This document shows, piece after piece, positions 1 to 11,222 of a stretch of 64,000 nt of DNA. A model generated the notes under the pieces. It was given only the letters and a program-made list of their open reading frames with translations, was not told the origin of the DNA and did not search any database. Both the position numbers and the translations under genes were made by a program. The stretch is from Andrena cerasifolii (Eukaryota > Arthropoda > Insecta > Hymenoptera > Andrenidae), in assembly GCF_050908995.1 (NCBI RefSeq), contig NW_027484943.1:1-64000 (forward strand), written 5' to 3'. The stretch's first letter is position 1; each line of letters starts with the position of its first letter.

Positions 1-68
1 ACAGTCACTGTCTCGATACATCTGCGCCACTTCTTGCTCTTTGATTTGCTCTCTGGAGACGTTACTTT
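1..68. repeat. Partial monomer at the left edge
   Basis: This is the 3' end of a unit cut by the window edge. It carries GATACATCTG, CTTGCTC and CTCTGGAGAC, the 3' signature shared by types E, D', J and the related units at 348 and 1184. The array therefore continues to the left. Confidence 0.95.
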
Positions 69-1462
69 GTGCCATCTCTTTCGACGGCATGTTCTCCTGT
101 TACAAAGCCCAATTTTGTGCATTCTGAAAATTTTCGCCAGATTTTGGCCAATATATCAGGAGAACATGAAGTGGAAAGAGGTATACTAAATTTCAGCTTC
201 AAAGGCATCGCCTTAAAGTTGCAAATAAGAGGCGCAGGCCTTTCAAGAGGCGTTCGAAAATACTGCGTCTCGTTGTTAAACAATCACTGTCTCGAAACAC
301 TTGCGCCACTTCTCGCTCTTTGATTTGCTCTCCAGAGACGTTACTTTGTTCCATCTCTTTCGACGGCATATTCTCCTGTTACAAAGCCCAATTTTGTGCA
401 TTCTGAAAATTTTCGCCAGATTTTGGCCAATATATCAGGAGAAAATGAAGTGGAAAGAGGTATACTAAATTTCAGCTTCAAAGGCATCGCCTTAAAGTTG
501 CAAATAAGAGGCGCAGGCCTTTCAAGAGGCGTTCGAAAATTCTGCGTCTCTTCGTTAAACAGTCACTGTCTCGATACATCTGCGCCACTTCTTGCTCTTT
601 GATTTGCTCTCTGGAGACGTTACTTTGTGCCATCTCTTTCGACGGCATGTTCTCCTGTTACAAAGCCCAATTTTGTGCATTCTGAAAATTTTCGCCAGAT
701 TTTGGCCAATATATCAGGAGAACATGAAGTGGAAAGAGGTATACTAAATTTCAGCTTCAAAGGCATCGCCTTAAAGTTGAAATAAGAGGCGCAGGCCTTT
801 CAAGAGGCGTTCGAAAATTCTGCGTCTCTTCGTTAAACAGTCACTGTCTCGATACATCTGCGCCACTTCTTGCTCTCTGATTTGCTCTCTGGAGACGTTA
901 CTTTCTGCCATCTCTTTCGACGGCATGTTCTCCTGTTACAAAGCCCAATTTTGTGCATTCTGAAAATTTTCGCCAGATTTTGGCCAATATATCAGGAGAA
1001 CATGAAGTGGAAAGAGGTATACTAAATTTCAGCTTCAAAGGCATCGCCTTAAAGTTGCAAATAAGAGGCGCAGGCCTTTCAAGAGGCGTTAGAAAATTCT
1101 GCGTCTCGTTGTTAAACAATCACTGTCTCGAAACACTTGCGCCACTTCTCGCTCTTTGATTTGCTCTCCAGAGACGTTACTTTGTTCCATCTCTTTCGAC
1201 GGCATATTCTCCTGTTACAAAGCCCAATTTTGTGCATTCTGAAAATTTTCGCCAGATTTTGGCCAATATATCAGGAGAAAATGAAGTGGAAAGAGGTATA
1301 CTAAATTTCAGCTTCAAAGGCATCGCCTTAAAGTTGCAAATAAGAGGCGCAGGCCTTTCAAGAGGCGTTCGAAAATTCTGCGTCTCTTCGTTAAACAGTC
1401 ACTGTCTCGATACATCTGCGCCACTTCTTGCTCTTTGATTTGCTCTCTGGAGACGTTACTTT
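69..1462. repeat. Irregular five-monomer stretch
   Basis: Units start at 69, 348, 627, 905 and 1184. The units at 348 and 1184 are the same type (CATATTCTCC body with GATACATCTG/CTGG end). The unit at 627 has a one-base loss near 780 (GTTGAAATAAG for GTTGCAAATAAG), and the unit at 905 begins CTTTCTGCC. The order does not match the HOR that follows, so this is probably the edge of another local pattern. Confidence 0.85.
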
Positions 1463-2857
1463 GTGCCATCTCTTTCGACGGCATGTTCTCCTGTTACAAA
1501 GCCCAATTTTGTGCATTCTGAAAATTTTCGCCAGATTTTGGCCAATATATCAGGAGAACATGAAGTGGAAAGAGGTATACTAAATTTCAGCTTCAAAGGC
1601 ATCGCCTTAAAGTTCCAAATAAGAGGCGCAGGCCTTTCAAGAGGCGTTCGAAAATACTGCGTCTCGTTGTTAAACAATCACTGTCTCGAAACACTTGCGC
1701 CACTTCTCGCTCTTTGATTTGCTCTCCAGAGACGTTACTTTGTTCCATCTCTTTCGACGGCATATTCTCCTGTTACATAGCCCAATTTTGTGCATTCTGA
1801 AAATTTTCGCCAGATTTTGGCCAATATATCAGGAGAAAATGAAGTGGAAAGAGGTATACTAAATTTCAGCTTCAAAGGCATCGCTTTAAAGTTGCAAATA
1901 AGAGGCGCAGGCCTCTCAAGAGGCGTTCGAAAATTCTGCGTCTCTTCGTTAAACAGTCACTGTCTCGAAACATCTGCGCCACTTCTCGCTCTTTGATTTG
2001 CTCTCCGGAGACATTACTTTGTGCCATCTCTTTCGACGGCATGTTCTCCTGTTACAAAGCCCAATTTTGTGCATTCTGAAAATTTTCGCCAGATTTTGGC
2101 CAATATATCAGGAGAAAATGAAGTGGAAAGAGGTATACTAAATTTCAGCTTCAAAGGCATCGCCTTAAAGTTGCAAATATGAGGCGCAGGCCTTTCAAGA
2201 GGCGTTCGAAAATTCTGCGTCTCGTTGTTAAACAATCACTGTCTCGAAACACCTGCGCCACTTCTCGCTCGTTGATTTGCTCTCCAGAGACGTTACTTTG
2301 TTCCATCTCTTTCGACGGCATGTTGTCCTGTTACAAAGCACAATGATGTGCATTCTGAAAATTTTCGCTAGATTTTGGCCAATATATCAGGAGAACATGA
2401 AGTGGAAATAGGTATACTAAATTTCAGCTTCAAAGGCATCGCCTTAAAGTTGCAATTAAGAGGCGCAGGCCTTTCAAGAGGCTTTCGAAAATTCTGCGTC
2501 TCTTCGTTAAACAGTCACTGTCTCGAAACACCTGCGCCACTTCTCGCTCTTTGATTTGCTCTCCAGAGACGTTACTTTGTTCCATCTCTTTCGACGGCAT
2601 GTTGTCCAGTTACAAAGCTCAATTTTGTGTATTCTCGAAATTTTCGCCAGATTTTGGTCAATATATCAGGAGAAAATGAAGTGGAAAGAGGTATACTAAA
2701 TTTCAGCTTCAAAGGCATCGCCTTAAAGTTGCAAATAAGAGGCGCAGGCCTTTCAAGAGGCGTTCGAAAATTCTGCGTCTCTTCGTTAAACAGTCACTGT
2801 CTCGATACATCTGCGCCACTTCTTGCTCTTTGATTTGCTCTCTGGAGACGTTACTTT
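1463..2857. repeat. HOR copy of five monomers (1,395 bp)
   Basis: Order A1 (1463), B1 (1742), a fused unit (2021), C (2300), D (2579). The fused unit has a GTGCC/CATGTTCTCC start like the third unit of the next copies and an ATATGAG plus CTCGCTCGTTG end like the unit at 3973. Compared with the seven-monomer copy that follows, two monomer lengths are missing at this join. It reads as a deletion by recombination between mispaired monomers. Confidence 0.85.
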
Positions 2858-4809
2858 GTGCCATCTCTTTCGACGGCATGTTCTCCTGTTACAAAGCCCA
2901 ATTTTGTGCATTCTGAAAATTTTCGCCAGATTTTGGCCAATATATCAGGAGAACATGAAGTGGAAAGAGGTATACTAAATTTCAGCTTCAAAGGCATCGC
3001 CTTAAAGTTGCAAATAAGAGGCGCAGGCCTTTCAAGAGGCGTTCGAAAATACTGCGTCTCGTTGTTAAACAATCACTGTCTCGAAACACTTGCGCCACTT
3101 CTCGCTCTTTGATTTGCTCTCCAGAGACGTTACTTTGTTCCATCTCTTTCGACGGCATATTCTCCTGTTACATAGCCCAATTTTGTGCATTCTGAAAATT
3201 TTCGCCAGATTTTGGCCAATATATCAGGAGAAAATGAAGTGGAAAGAGGTATACTAAATTTCAGCTTCAAAGGCATCGCTTTAAAGTTGCAAATAAGAGG
3301 CGCAGGCCTCTCAAGAGGCGTTCGAAAATTCTGCGTCTCTTCGTTAAACAGTCACTGTCTCGAAACATCTGCGCCACTTCTCGCTCTTTGATTTGCTCTC
3401 CGGAGACATTACTTTGTGCCATCTCTTTCGACGGCATGTTCTCCTGTTACAAAGCCCAATTTTGTGCATTCTGAAAATTTTCGCCAGATTTTGGCCAATA
3501 TATCAGGAGAACATGAAGTGGAAAGAGGTATACTAAATTTCTGCTTCAAAGGCATCGCCTTAAAGTTGCAAATAAGAGGCGCAGGCCTTTCAAGAGGCGT
3601 TAGAAATTCTGCGTCTCGTTGTTAAACAATCACTGTCTCGAAACACTTGCGCCACTTCTCGCTCTTTGATTTGCTCTCCAGAGACGTTACTTTGTTCCAT
3701 CACTTTCGACGGCATATTCTCCTGTTACGAAGCCCAATTTTGTGCATTCTGAAAATTTTCGCCAGATTCTGGCCAATATATCAGGAGAAAATGAAGTGGA
3801 AAGAGGTATACTAAATTTCAGCTTCAAAGGCATCGCCCTAAAGTTGCAAATATGAGGCGCAGGCCTTTCAAGAGGCGTTCGAAAATTCTGCGTCTCGTTG
3901 TTAAACAATCACTGTCTCGATACATCTGCGCCACTTCTTGCTCTCTGATTTGCTCTCCAGAGACGTTACTTTGTTCCATCTCTTTCGACGGCATGTTGTC
4001 CTGTTACAAAGCACAATGATGTGCATTCTGAAAATTTTCGCTAGATTTTGGCCAATATATCAGGAGAACATGAAGTGGAAAGAGGTATACTAAATTTCAG
4101 CTTCAAAGGCATCGCCTTAAAGTTGCAAATATGAGGCGCAGGCCTTTCAAGAGGCGTTCGAAAATTCTGCGTCTCGTTGTTAAACAATCACTGTCTCGAA
4201 ACACCTGCGCCACTTCTCGCTCGTTGATTTGCTCTCCAGAGACGTTACTTTGTTCCATCTCTTTCGACGGCATGTTGTCCTGTTACAAAGCACAATGATG
4301 TGCATTCTGAAAATTTTCGCTAGATTTTGGCCAATATATCAGGAGAACATGAAGTGGAAATAGGTATACTAAATTTCAGCTTCAAAGGCATCGCCTTAAA
4401 GTTGCAATTAAGAGGCGCAGGCCTTTCAAGAGGCTTTCGAAAATTCTGCGTCTCTTCGTTAAACAGTCACTGTCTCGAAACACCTGCGCCACTTCTCGCT
4501 CTTTGATTTGCTCTCCAGAGACGTTACTTTGTTCCATCTCTTTCGACGGCATGTTGTCCAGTTACAAAGCTCAATTTTGTGTATTCTCGAAATTTTCGCC
4601 AGATTTTGGTCAATATATCAGGAGAAAATGAAGTGGAAAGAGGTATACTAAATTTCAGCTTCAAAGGCATCGCCTTAAAGTTGCAAATAAGAGGCGCAGG
4701 CCTTTCAAGAGGCGTTCGAAAATTCTGCGTCTCTTCGTTAAACAGTCACTGTCTCGATACATCTGCGCCACTTCTTGCTCTTTGATTTGCTCTCTGGAGA
4801 CGTTACTTT
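2858..4809. repeat. HOR copy of seven monomers (1,952 bp)
   Basis: Order A1 (2858), B1 (3137), an ATTTCTGCTTC unit (3416), a CATCACTTTCG/GATTCTGG unit (3694), a C-start/B'-end unit (3973), C (4252), D (4531). The unit at 3416 has GTTAGAAATTCTG, one A short, which explains the 1,952 rather than 1,953 bp. The unit at 3973 is the extra monomer relative to the six-monomer copy next door. Confidence 0.9.
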
Positions 4810-5088
4810 GTGCCATCTCTTTCGACGGCATGTTCTCCTGTTACAAAGCCCAATTTTGTGCATTCTGAAAATTTTCGCCAGATTTTGGCCAATATATCAG
4901 GAGAACATGAAGTGGAAAGAGGTATACTAAATTTCAGCTTCAAAGGCATCGCCTTAAAGTTGCAAATAAGAGGCGCAGGCCTTTCAAGAGGCGTTCGAAA
5001 ATACTGCGTCTCGTTGTTAAACAATCACTGTCTCGAAACACTTGCGCCACTTCTCGCTCTTTGATTTGCTCTCCAGAGACGTTACTTT
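4810..5088. repeat. Monomer type A1 exemplar (first-block form of A)
   Basis: Diagnostic bases: GTGCC start, CATGTTCTCC, GAGAACATG, CGAAAATACTGCG, CTCGTTGTTAAACAATC, AAACACTTGC and CCAGAGAC at the end. Close copies start at 69, 1463, 2858 and 6483. It opens each HOR copy of the first 8.4 kb. The TACTGCG change was seen only in this block. Confidence 0.9.
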
Positions 5089-5367
5089 GTTCCATCTCTT
5101 TCGACGGCATATTCTCCTGTTACATAGCCCAATTTTGTGCATTCTGAAAATTTTCGCCAGATTTTGGCCAATATATCAGGAGAAAATGAAGTGGAAAGAG
5201 GTATACTAAATTTCAGCTTCAAAGGCATCGCTTTAAAGTTGCAAATAAGAGGCGCAGGCCTCTCAAGAGGCGTTCGAAAATTCTGCGTCTCTTCGTTAAA
5301 CAGTCACTGTCTCGAAACATCTGCGCCACTTCTCGCTCTTTGATTTGCTCTCCGGAGACATTACTTT
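5089..5367. repeat. Monomer type B1 exemplar (first-block form of B)
   Basis: Diagnostic bases: GTTCC start, CATATTCTCC, TTACATAGCCC, GAGAAAATG, CATCGCTTTAAAG, GGCCTCTCAAG and CCGGAGACATTAC at the end. Copies start at 1742, 3137, 6762 and 7041. The unit at 6762 ends in CCAGAGACGTT instead and is the duplicated extra monomer of that HOR copy. Confidence 0.9.
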
Positions 5368-6482
5368 GTGCCATCTCTTTCGACGGCATGTTCTCCTGTT
5401 ACAAAGCCCAATTTTGTGCATTCTGAAAATTTTCGCCAGATTTTGGCCAATATATCAGGAGAACATGAAGTGGAAAGAGGTATACTAAATTTCTGCTTCA
5501 AAGGCATCGCCTTAAAGTTGCAAATAAGAGGCGCAGGCCTTTCAAGAGGCGTTAGAAATTCTGCGTCTCGTTGTTAAACAATCACTGTCTCGAAACACTT
5601 GCGCCACTTCTCGCTCTTTGATTTGCTCTCCAGAGACGTTACTTTGTTCCATCACTTTCGACGGCATATTCTCCTGTTACGAAGCCCAATTTTGTGCATT
5701 CTGAAAATTTTCGCCAGATTCTGGCCAATATATCAGGAGAAAATGAAGTGGAAAGAGGTATACTAAATTTCAGCTTCAAAGGCATCGCCCTAAAGTTGCA
5801 AATATGAGGCGCAGGCCTTTCAAGAGGCGTTCGAAAATTCTGCGTCTCGTTGTTAAACAATCACTGTCTCGATACATCTGCGCCACTTCTTGCTCTCTGA
5901 TTTGCTCTCCAGAGACGTTACTTTGTTCCATCTCTTTCGACGGCATGTTGTCCTGTTACAAAGCACAATGATGTGCATTCTGAAAATTTTCGCTAGATTT
6001 TGGCCAATATATCAGGAGAACATGAAGTGGAAATAGGTATACTAAATTTCAGCTTCAAAGGCATCGCCTTAAAGTTGCAATTAAGAGGCGCAGGCCTTTC
6101 AAGAGGCTTTCGAAAATTCTGCGTCTCTTCGTTAAACAGTCACTGTCTCGAAACACCTGCGCCACTTCTCGCTCTTTGATTTGCTCTCCAGAGACGTTAC
6201 TTTGTTCCATCTCTTTCGACGGCATGTTGTCCAGTTACAAAGCTCAATTTTGTGTATTCTCGAAATTTTCGCCAGATTTTGGTCAATATATCAGGAGAAA
6301 ATGAAGTGGAAAGAGGTATACTAAATTTCAGCTTCAAAGGCATCGCCTTAAAGTTGCAAATAAGAGGCGCAGGCCTTTCAAGAGGCGTTCGAAAATTCTG
6401 CGTCTCTTCGTTAAACAGTCACTGTCTCGATACATCTGCGCCACTTCTTGCTCTTTGATTTGCTCTCTGGAGACGTTACTTT

Positions 6483-8434
6483 GTGCCATCTCTTTCGACG
6501 GCATGTTCTCCTGTTACAAAGCCCAATTTTGTGCATTCTGAAAATTTTCGCCAGATTTTGGCCAATATATCAGGAGAACATGAAGTGGAAAGAGGTATAC
6601 TAAATTTCAGCTTCAAAGGCATCGCCTTAAAGTTGCAAATAAGAGGCGCAGGCCTTTCAAGAGGCGTTCGAAAATACTGCGTCTCGTTGTTAAACAATCA
6701 CTGTCTCGAAACACTTGCGCCACTTCTCGCTCTTTGATTTGCTCTCCAGAGACGTTACTTTGTTCCATCTCTTTCGACGGCATATTCTCCTGTTACATAG
6801 CCCAATTTTGTGCATTCTGAAAATTTTCGCCAGATTTTGGCCAATATATCAGGAGAAAATGAAGTGGAAAGAGGTATACTAAATTTCAGCTTCAAAGGCA
6901 TCGCTTTAAAGTTGCAAATAAGAGGCGCAGGCCTCTCAAGAGGCGTTCGAAAATTCTGCGTCTCTTCGTTAAACAGTCACTGTCTCGAAACATCTGCGCC
7001 ACTTCTCGCTCTTTGATTTGCTCTCCAGAGACGTTACTTTGTTCCATCTCTTTCGACGGCATATTCTCCTGTTACATAGCCCAATTTTGTGCATTCTGAA
7101 AATTTTCGCCAGATTTTGGCCAATATATCAGGAGAAAATGAAGTGGAAAGAGGTATACTAAATTTCAGCTTCAAAGGCATCGCTTTAAAGTTGCAAATAA
7201 GAGGCGCAGGCCTCTCAAGAGGCGTTCGAAAATTCTGCGTCTCTTCGTTAAACAGTCACTGTCTCGAAACATCTGCGCCACTTCTCGCTCTTTGATTTGC
7301 TCTCCGGAGACATTACTTTGTGCCATCTCTTTCGACGGCATGTTCTCCTGTTACAAAGCCCAATTTTGTGCATTCTGAAAATTTTCGCCAGATTTTGGCC
7401 AATATATCAGGAGAACATGAAGTGGAAAGAGGTATACTAAATTTCTGCTTCAAAGGCATCGCCTTAAAGTTGCAAATAAGAGGCGCAGGCCTTTCAAGAG
7501 GCGTTAGAAATTCTGCGTCTCGTTGTTAAACAATCACTGTCTCGAAACACTTGCGCCACTTCTCGCTCTTTGATTTGCTCTCCAGAGACGTTACTTTGTT
7601 CCATCACTTTCGACGGCATATTCTCCTGTTACAAAGCCCAATTTTGTGCATTCTGAAAATTTTCGCCAGATTCTGGCCAATATATCAGGAGAAAATGAAG
7701 TGGAAAGAGGTATACTAAATTTCAGCTTCAAAGGCATCGCCTTAAAGTTGCAAATATGAGGCGCAGGCCTTTCAAGAGGCGTTCGAAAATTCTGCGTCTC
7801 GTTGTTAAACAATCACTGTCTCGAAACACCTGCGCCACTTCTCGCTCTTTGATTTGCTCTCCAGAGACGTTACTTTGTTCCATCTCTTTCGACGGCATGT
7901 TGTCCTGTTACAAAGCACAATGATGTGCATTCTGAAAATTTTCGCTAGATTTTGGCCAATATATCAGGAGAACATGAAGTGGAAATAGGTATACTAAATT
8001 TCAGCTTCAAAGGCATCGCCTTAAAGTTGCAATTAAGAGGCGCAGGCCTTTCAAGAGGCTTTCGAAAATTCTGCGTCTCTTCGTTAAACAGTCACTGTCT
8101 CGAAACACCTGCGCCACTTCTCGCTCTTTGATTTGCTCTCCAGAGACGTTACTTTGTTCCATCTCTTTCGACGGCATGTTGTCCAGTTACAAAGCTCAAT
8201 TTTGTGTATTCTCGAAATTTTCGCCAGATTTTGGTCAATATATCAGGAGAAAATGAAGTGGAAAGAGGTATACTAAATTTCAGCTTCAAAGGCATCGCCT
8301 TAAAGTTGCAAATAAGAGGCGCAGGCCTTTCAAGAGGCGTTCGAAAATTCTGCGTCTCTTCGTTAAACAGTCACTGTCTCGAAACATCTGCGCCACTTCT
8401 CGCTCTTTGATTTGCTCTCCAGAGACGTTACTTT
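6483..8434. repeat. HOR copy of seven monomers (1,952 bp), B1 duplicated
   Basis: Order A1 (6483), B1 (6762), B1 (7041), ATTTCTGCTTC unit (7320), CATCACTTTCG unit (7598), C (7877), D (8156). Here the extra monomer is a second B1, not the C/B' hybrid of the 2858 copy, so the two seven-monomer copies reached the same length independently. The D unit has lost the GATACATCTG end and has AAACATCTG. Confidence 0.9.
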
Positions 8435-10664
8435 GTGCCATCTCTTTCGACGGCATGTTCTCCTGTTACAAAGCCCAATTTTGTGCATTCTGAAAATTTT
8501 CGCCAGATTTTGGCCAATATATCAGGAGAACATGAAGTGGAAAGAGGTATACTAAATTTCAGCTTCAAAGGCATCGCCTTAAAGTTGCAAATAAGAGGCG
8601 CAGGCCTTTCAAGAGGCGTTCGAAATTCTGCGTCTCGTTGTTAAACAATCACTGTCTCGAAACACTTGCGCCACTTCTCGCTCTTTGATTTGCTCTCCAG
8701 AGACGTTACTTTGCTCCATCTCTTTCGACGGCATATTCTCCTGTTACAAAGCACAATTTTGTGCATTCTGAAAATTTTCGCCAGATTTTGGCCAATATAT
8801 CAGGAGAAAATGAAGTGGAAAGAGGTATACTAAATTTCAGCTTCAAAGGCATCGCCTTAAAGTTGCAAATATGAGGCGCAGGCCTTTCAAGAGGCGTTCG
8901 AAAATTCTGCGTCTCGTTGTTAAATAATCACTGTCTCGAAACACCTGCGCCACTTCTCGCTCTTTGATTTGCTCTCCAGAGACGTTACTTTGTTCCATCT
9001 CTTTCGACGGCATGTTGTCCTGTTACAAAGCACAATTTTGTGTATTCTCGAAATTTTCGCCAGGTTTTGGCCAATATATCAGGAGTACATGAAGTCAAAA
9101 GAGGTATACTAAATTTCAGCTTCATAGGCATCGCCTTAAAGTTGCAAATCAGAGGCGCAGGCCTTTCAAGAGGCGTTCGAAAATTCTGCGTCTCTTCGTT
9201 AAACAGTCACTGTCTCGATACATCTGCGCCACTTCTTGCTCTTTGATTTGCTCTCTGGAGACGTTACTTTGTGCCATCTCTTTCGACGGCATGTTCTCCT
9301 GTTACAAAGCCCAATTTTGTGCATTCTGAAAATTTTCGCCAGATTTTGGCCAATATATCAGGAGAACATGAAGTGGAAAGAGGTATACTAAATTTCAGCT
9401 TCAAAGGCATCGCCTTAAAGTTGCAAATAAGAGGCGCAGGCCTTTCAAGAGGCGTTAGAAAATTCTGCGTCTCGTTGTTAAACAATCACTGTCTCGAAAC
9501 ACTTGCGCCACTTCTCGCTCTTTGATTTGCTCTCCAGAGACGTTACTTTGTTCCATCTCTTTCGACGGCATATTCTCCTGTTACAAAGCCCAATTTTGTG
9601 CATTCTGAAAATTTTCGCCAGATTTTGGCCAATATATCAGGAGAAAATGAAGTGGAAAGAGGTATACTAAATTTCAGCTTCAAAGGCATCGCCTTAAAGT
9701 TGCAAATATGAGGCGCAGGCCTTTCAAGAGGCGTTCGAAAATTCTGCGTCTCTTCGTTAAACAGTCACTGTCTCGAAACATCTGCGCCACTTCTCGCTCT
9801 TTGATTTGCTCTCCGGAGACATTACTTTGTGCCATCTCTTTCGACGGCATGTTCTCCTGTTACAAAGCCCAATTTTGTGCATTCTGAAAATTTTCGCCAG
9901 ATTTTGGCCAATATATCAGGAGAACATGAAGTGGAAAGAGGTATTCTAAATTTCAGCTTCAAAGGCATCGCCTTAAAGTTGCAAATAAGAGGCGCAGGCC
10001 TTTCAAGAGGCGTTAGAAATTCTGCGTCTCGTTGTTAAACAATCACTGTCTCGAAACACTTGCGCCACTTCTCGCTCTTTGATTTGCTCTCCAGAGACGT
10101 TACTTTGTTCCATCACTTTCGACGGCATATTCTCCTGTTACAAAGCCCAATTTTGTGCATTCTGAAAATTTTCGCCAGATTTTGGCCAATATATCAGGAG
10201 AAAATGAAGTGGAAAGAGGTATACTAAATTTCAGCTTCAAAGGCATCGCCTTAAAGTTGCAAATATGAGGCGCAGGCCTTTCAAGAGGCGTTCGAAAATT
10301 CTGCGTCTCGTTGTTAAACAATCACTGTCTCGAAACACCTGCGCCACTTCTCGCTCTTTGATTTGCTCTCCAGAGACGTTACTTTGTTCCATCTCTTTCG
10401 ACGGCATGTTGTCCTGTTACAAAGCACAATTTTGTGTATTCTCGAAATTTTCGCCAGGTTTTGGCCAATATATCAGGAGAACATGAAGTCAAAAGAGGTA
10501 TACTAAATTTCAGCTTCATAGGCATCGCCTTAAAGTTGCAAATCAGAGGCGCAGGCCTTTCAAGAGGCGTTCGAAAATTCTGCGTCTCTTCGTTAAACAG
10601 TCTCTGTCTCGATACATCTGCGCCACTTCTTGCTCTTTGATTTGCTCTCTGGAGACGTTACTTT
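8435..10664. repeat. Two 836-bp trimers (A'-B'-E) around a dimer
   Basis: Trimer 1 is 8435 (GTTCGAAATTCTG, one A short), 8713 (ATATGAG) and 8992 (E). Trimer 2 is 9829, 10107 and 10386. Each trimer is 836 bp because of the short A run. Between them lie an A unit (9271) and a CATATTC/ATATGAG unit with the B-type end (9550). The same trimer reappears at 23497 and 59474. Confidence 0.87.
9271..9549. repeat. Monomer type A exemplar
   Basis: Like A1 but with GGCGTTAGAAAATTCTGCG in place of the GTTCG...TACTGCG form. Sub-variants in the six-monomer HOR carry CTTCAATGGC and sometimes GCAAAAAAGAGG. Copies include 905, 10665, 12339, 14013, 15687, 21823, 27681, 29634, 32982 and 60310. It usually stands just before a B unit. 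Confidence 0.9.
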
Positions 10665-10943
10665 GTGCCATCTCTTTCGACGGCATGTTCTCCTGTTACA
10701 AAGCCCAATTTTGTGCATTCTGAAAATTTTCGCCAGATTTTGGCCAATATATCAGGAGAACATGAAGTGGAAAGAGGTATACTAAATTTCAGCTTCAATG
10801 GCATCGCCTTAAAGTTGCAAATAAGAGGCGCAGGCCTTTCAAGAGGCGTTAGAAAATTCTGCGTCTCGTTGTTAAACAATCACTGTCTCGAAACACTTGC
10901 GCCACTTCTCGCTCTTTGATTTGCTCTCCAGAGACGTTACTTT

Positions 10944-11222
10944 GTTCCATCTCTTTCGACGGCATATTCTCCTGTTACAAAGCCCAATTTTGTGCATTCT
11001 GAAAATTTTCGCCAGATTTTGGCCAATATATCAGGAGAAAATGAAGTGGAAAGAGGTATACTAAATTTCAGCTTCAAAGGCATCGCCTTAAAGTTGCAAA
11101 TAAGAGGCGCAGGCCTCTCAAGAGGCGTTCGAAAATTCTGCGTCTCTTCGTTAAACAGTCACTGTCTCGAAACATCTGCGCCACTTCTCGCTCTTTGATT
11201 TGCTCTCCGGAGACATTACTTT
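10944..11222. repeat. Monomer type B exemplar
   Basis: Diagnostic bases: CATATTCTCCTGTTACAAAGCCC, GAGAAAATG, GGCCTCTCAAGAGG, CGAAACATCTG and CCGGAGACATTAC. It follows A in the A-B-F-G-C-D order. Copies include 12618, 14292, 15966, 17919, 20151, 22102, 29913, 33261 and 60589. Confidence 0.9.

Larger units (their letters stand above)
4810..6482. repeat. HOR copy of six monomers (1,673 bp)
   Basis: Order A1 (4810), B1 (5089), ATTTCTGCTTC unit (5368), CATCACTTTCG unit (5646), C (5925), D (6204). It is the same as the preceding copy without the unit at 3973, and it keeps the private changes TTACGAAGCCC and CGCCCTAAAG. It inherits the one-base deletion in GTTAGAAATTCTG. Confidence 0.9.

Noticed and set aside
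69..323. Repeated plus-strand open frames of 68 to 84 codons and minus-strand frames of 73 codons in most monomers as possible genes
   Set aside because: They recur with the 279-bp period, begin at GTG or TTG rather than ATG, end at the same stop in each unit, and are broken by stops in three abundant monomer types. No domain or family is recognisable.
10265..10486. 73-codon ATG-started frame with an arginine/lysine-rich start in B' and E units
   Set aside because: The ATG comes from the single ATATGAG change, the frame crosses a monomer border and stops at the ACATGA found in the next unit. It is a repeat by-product.
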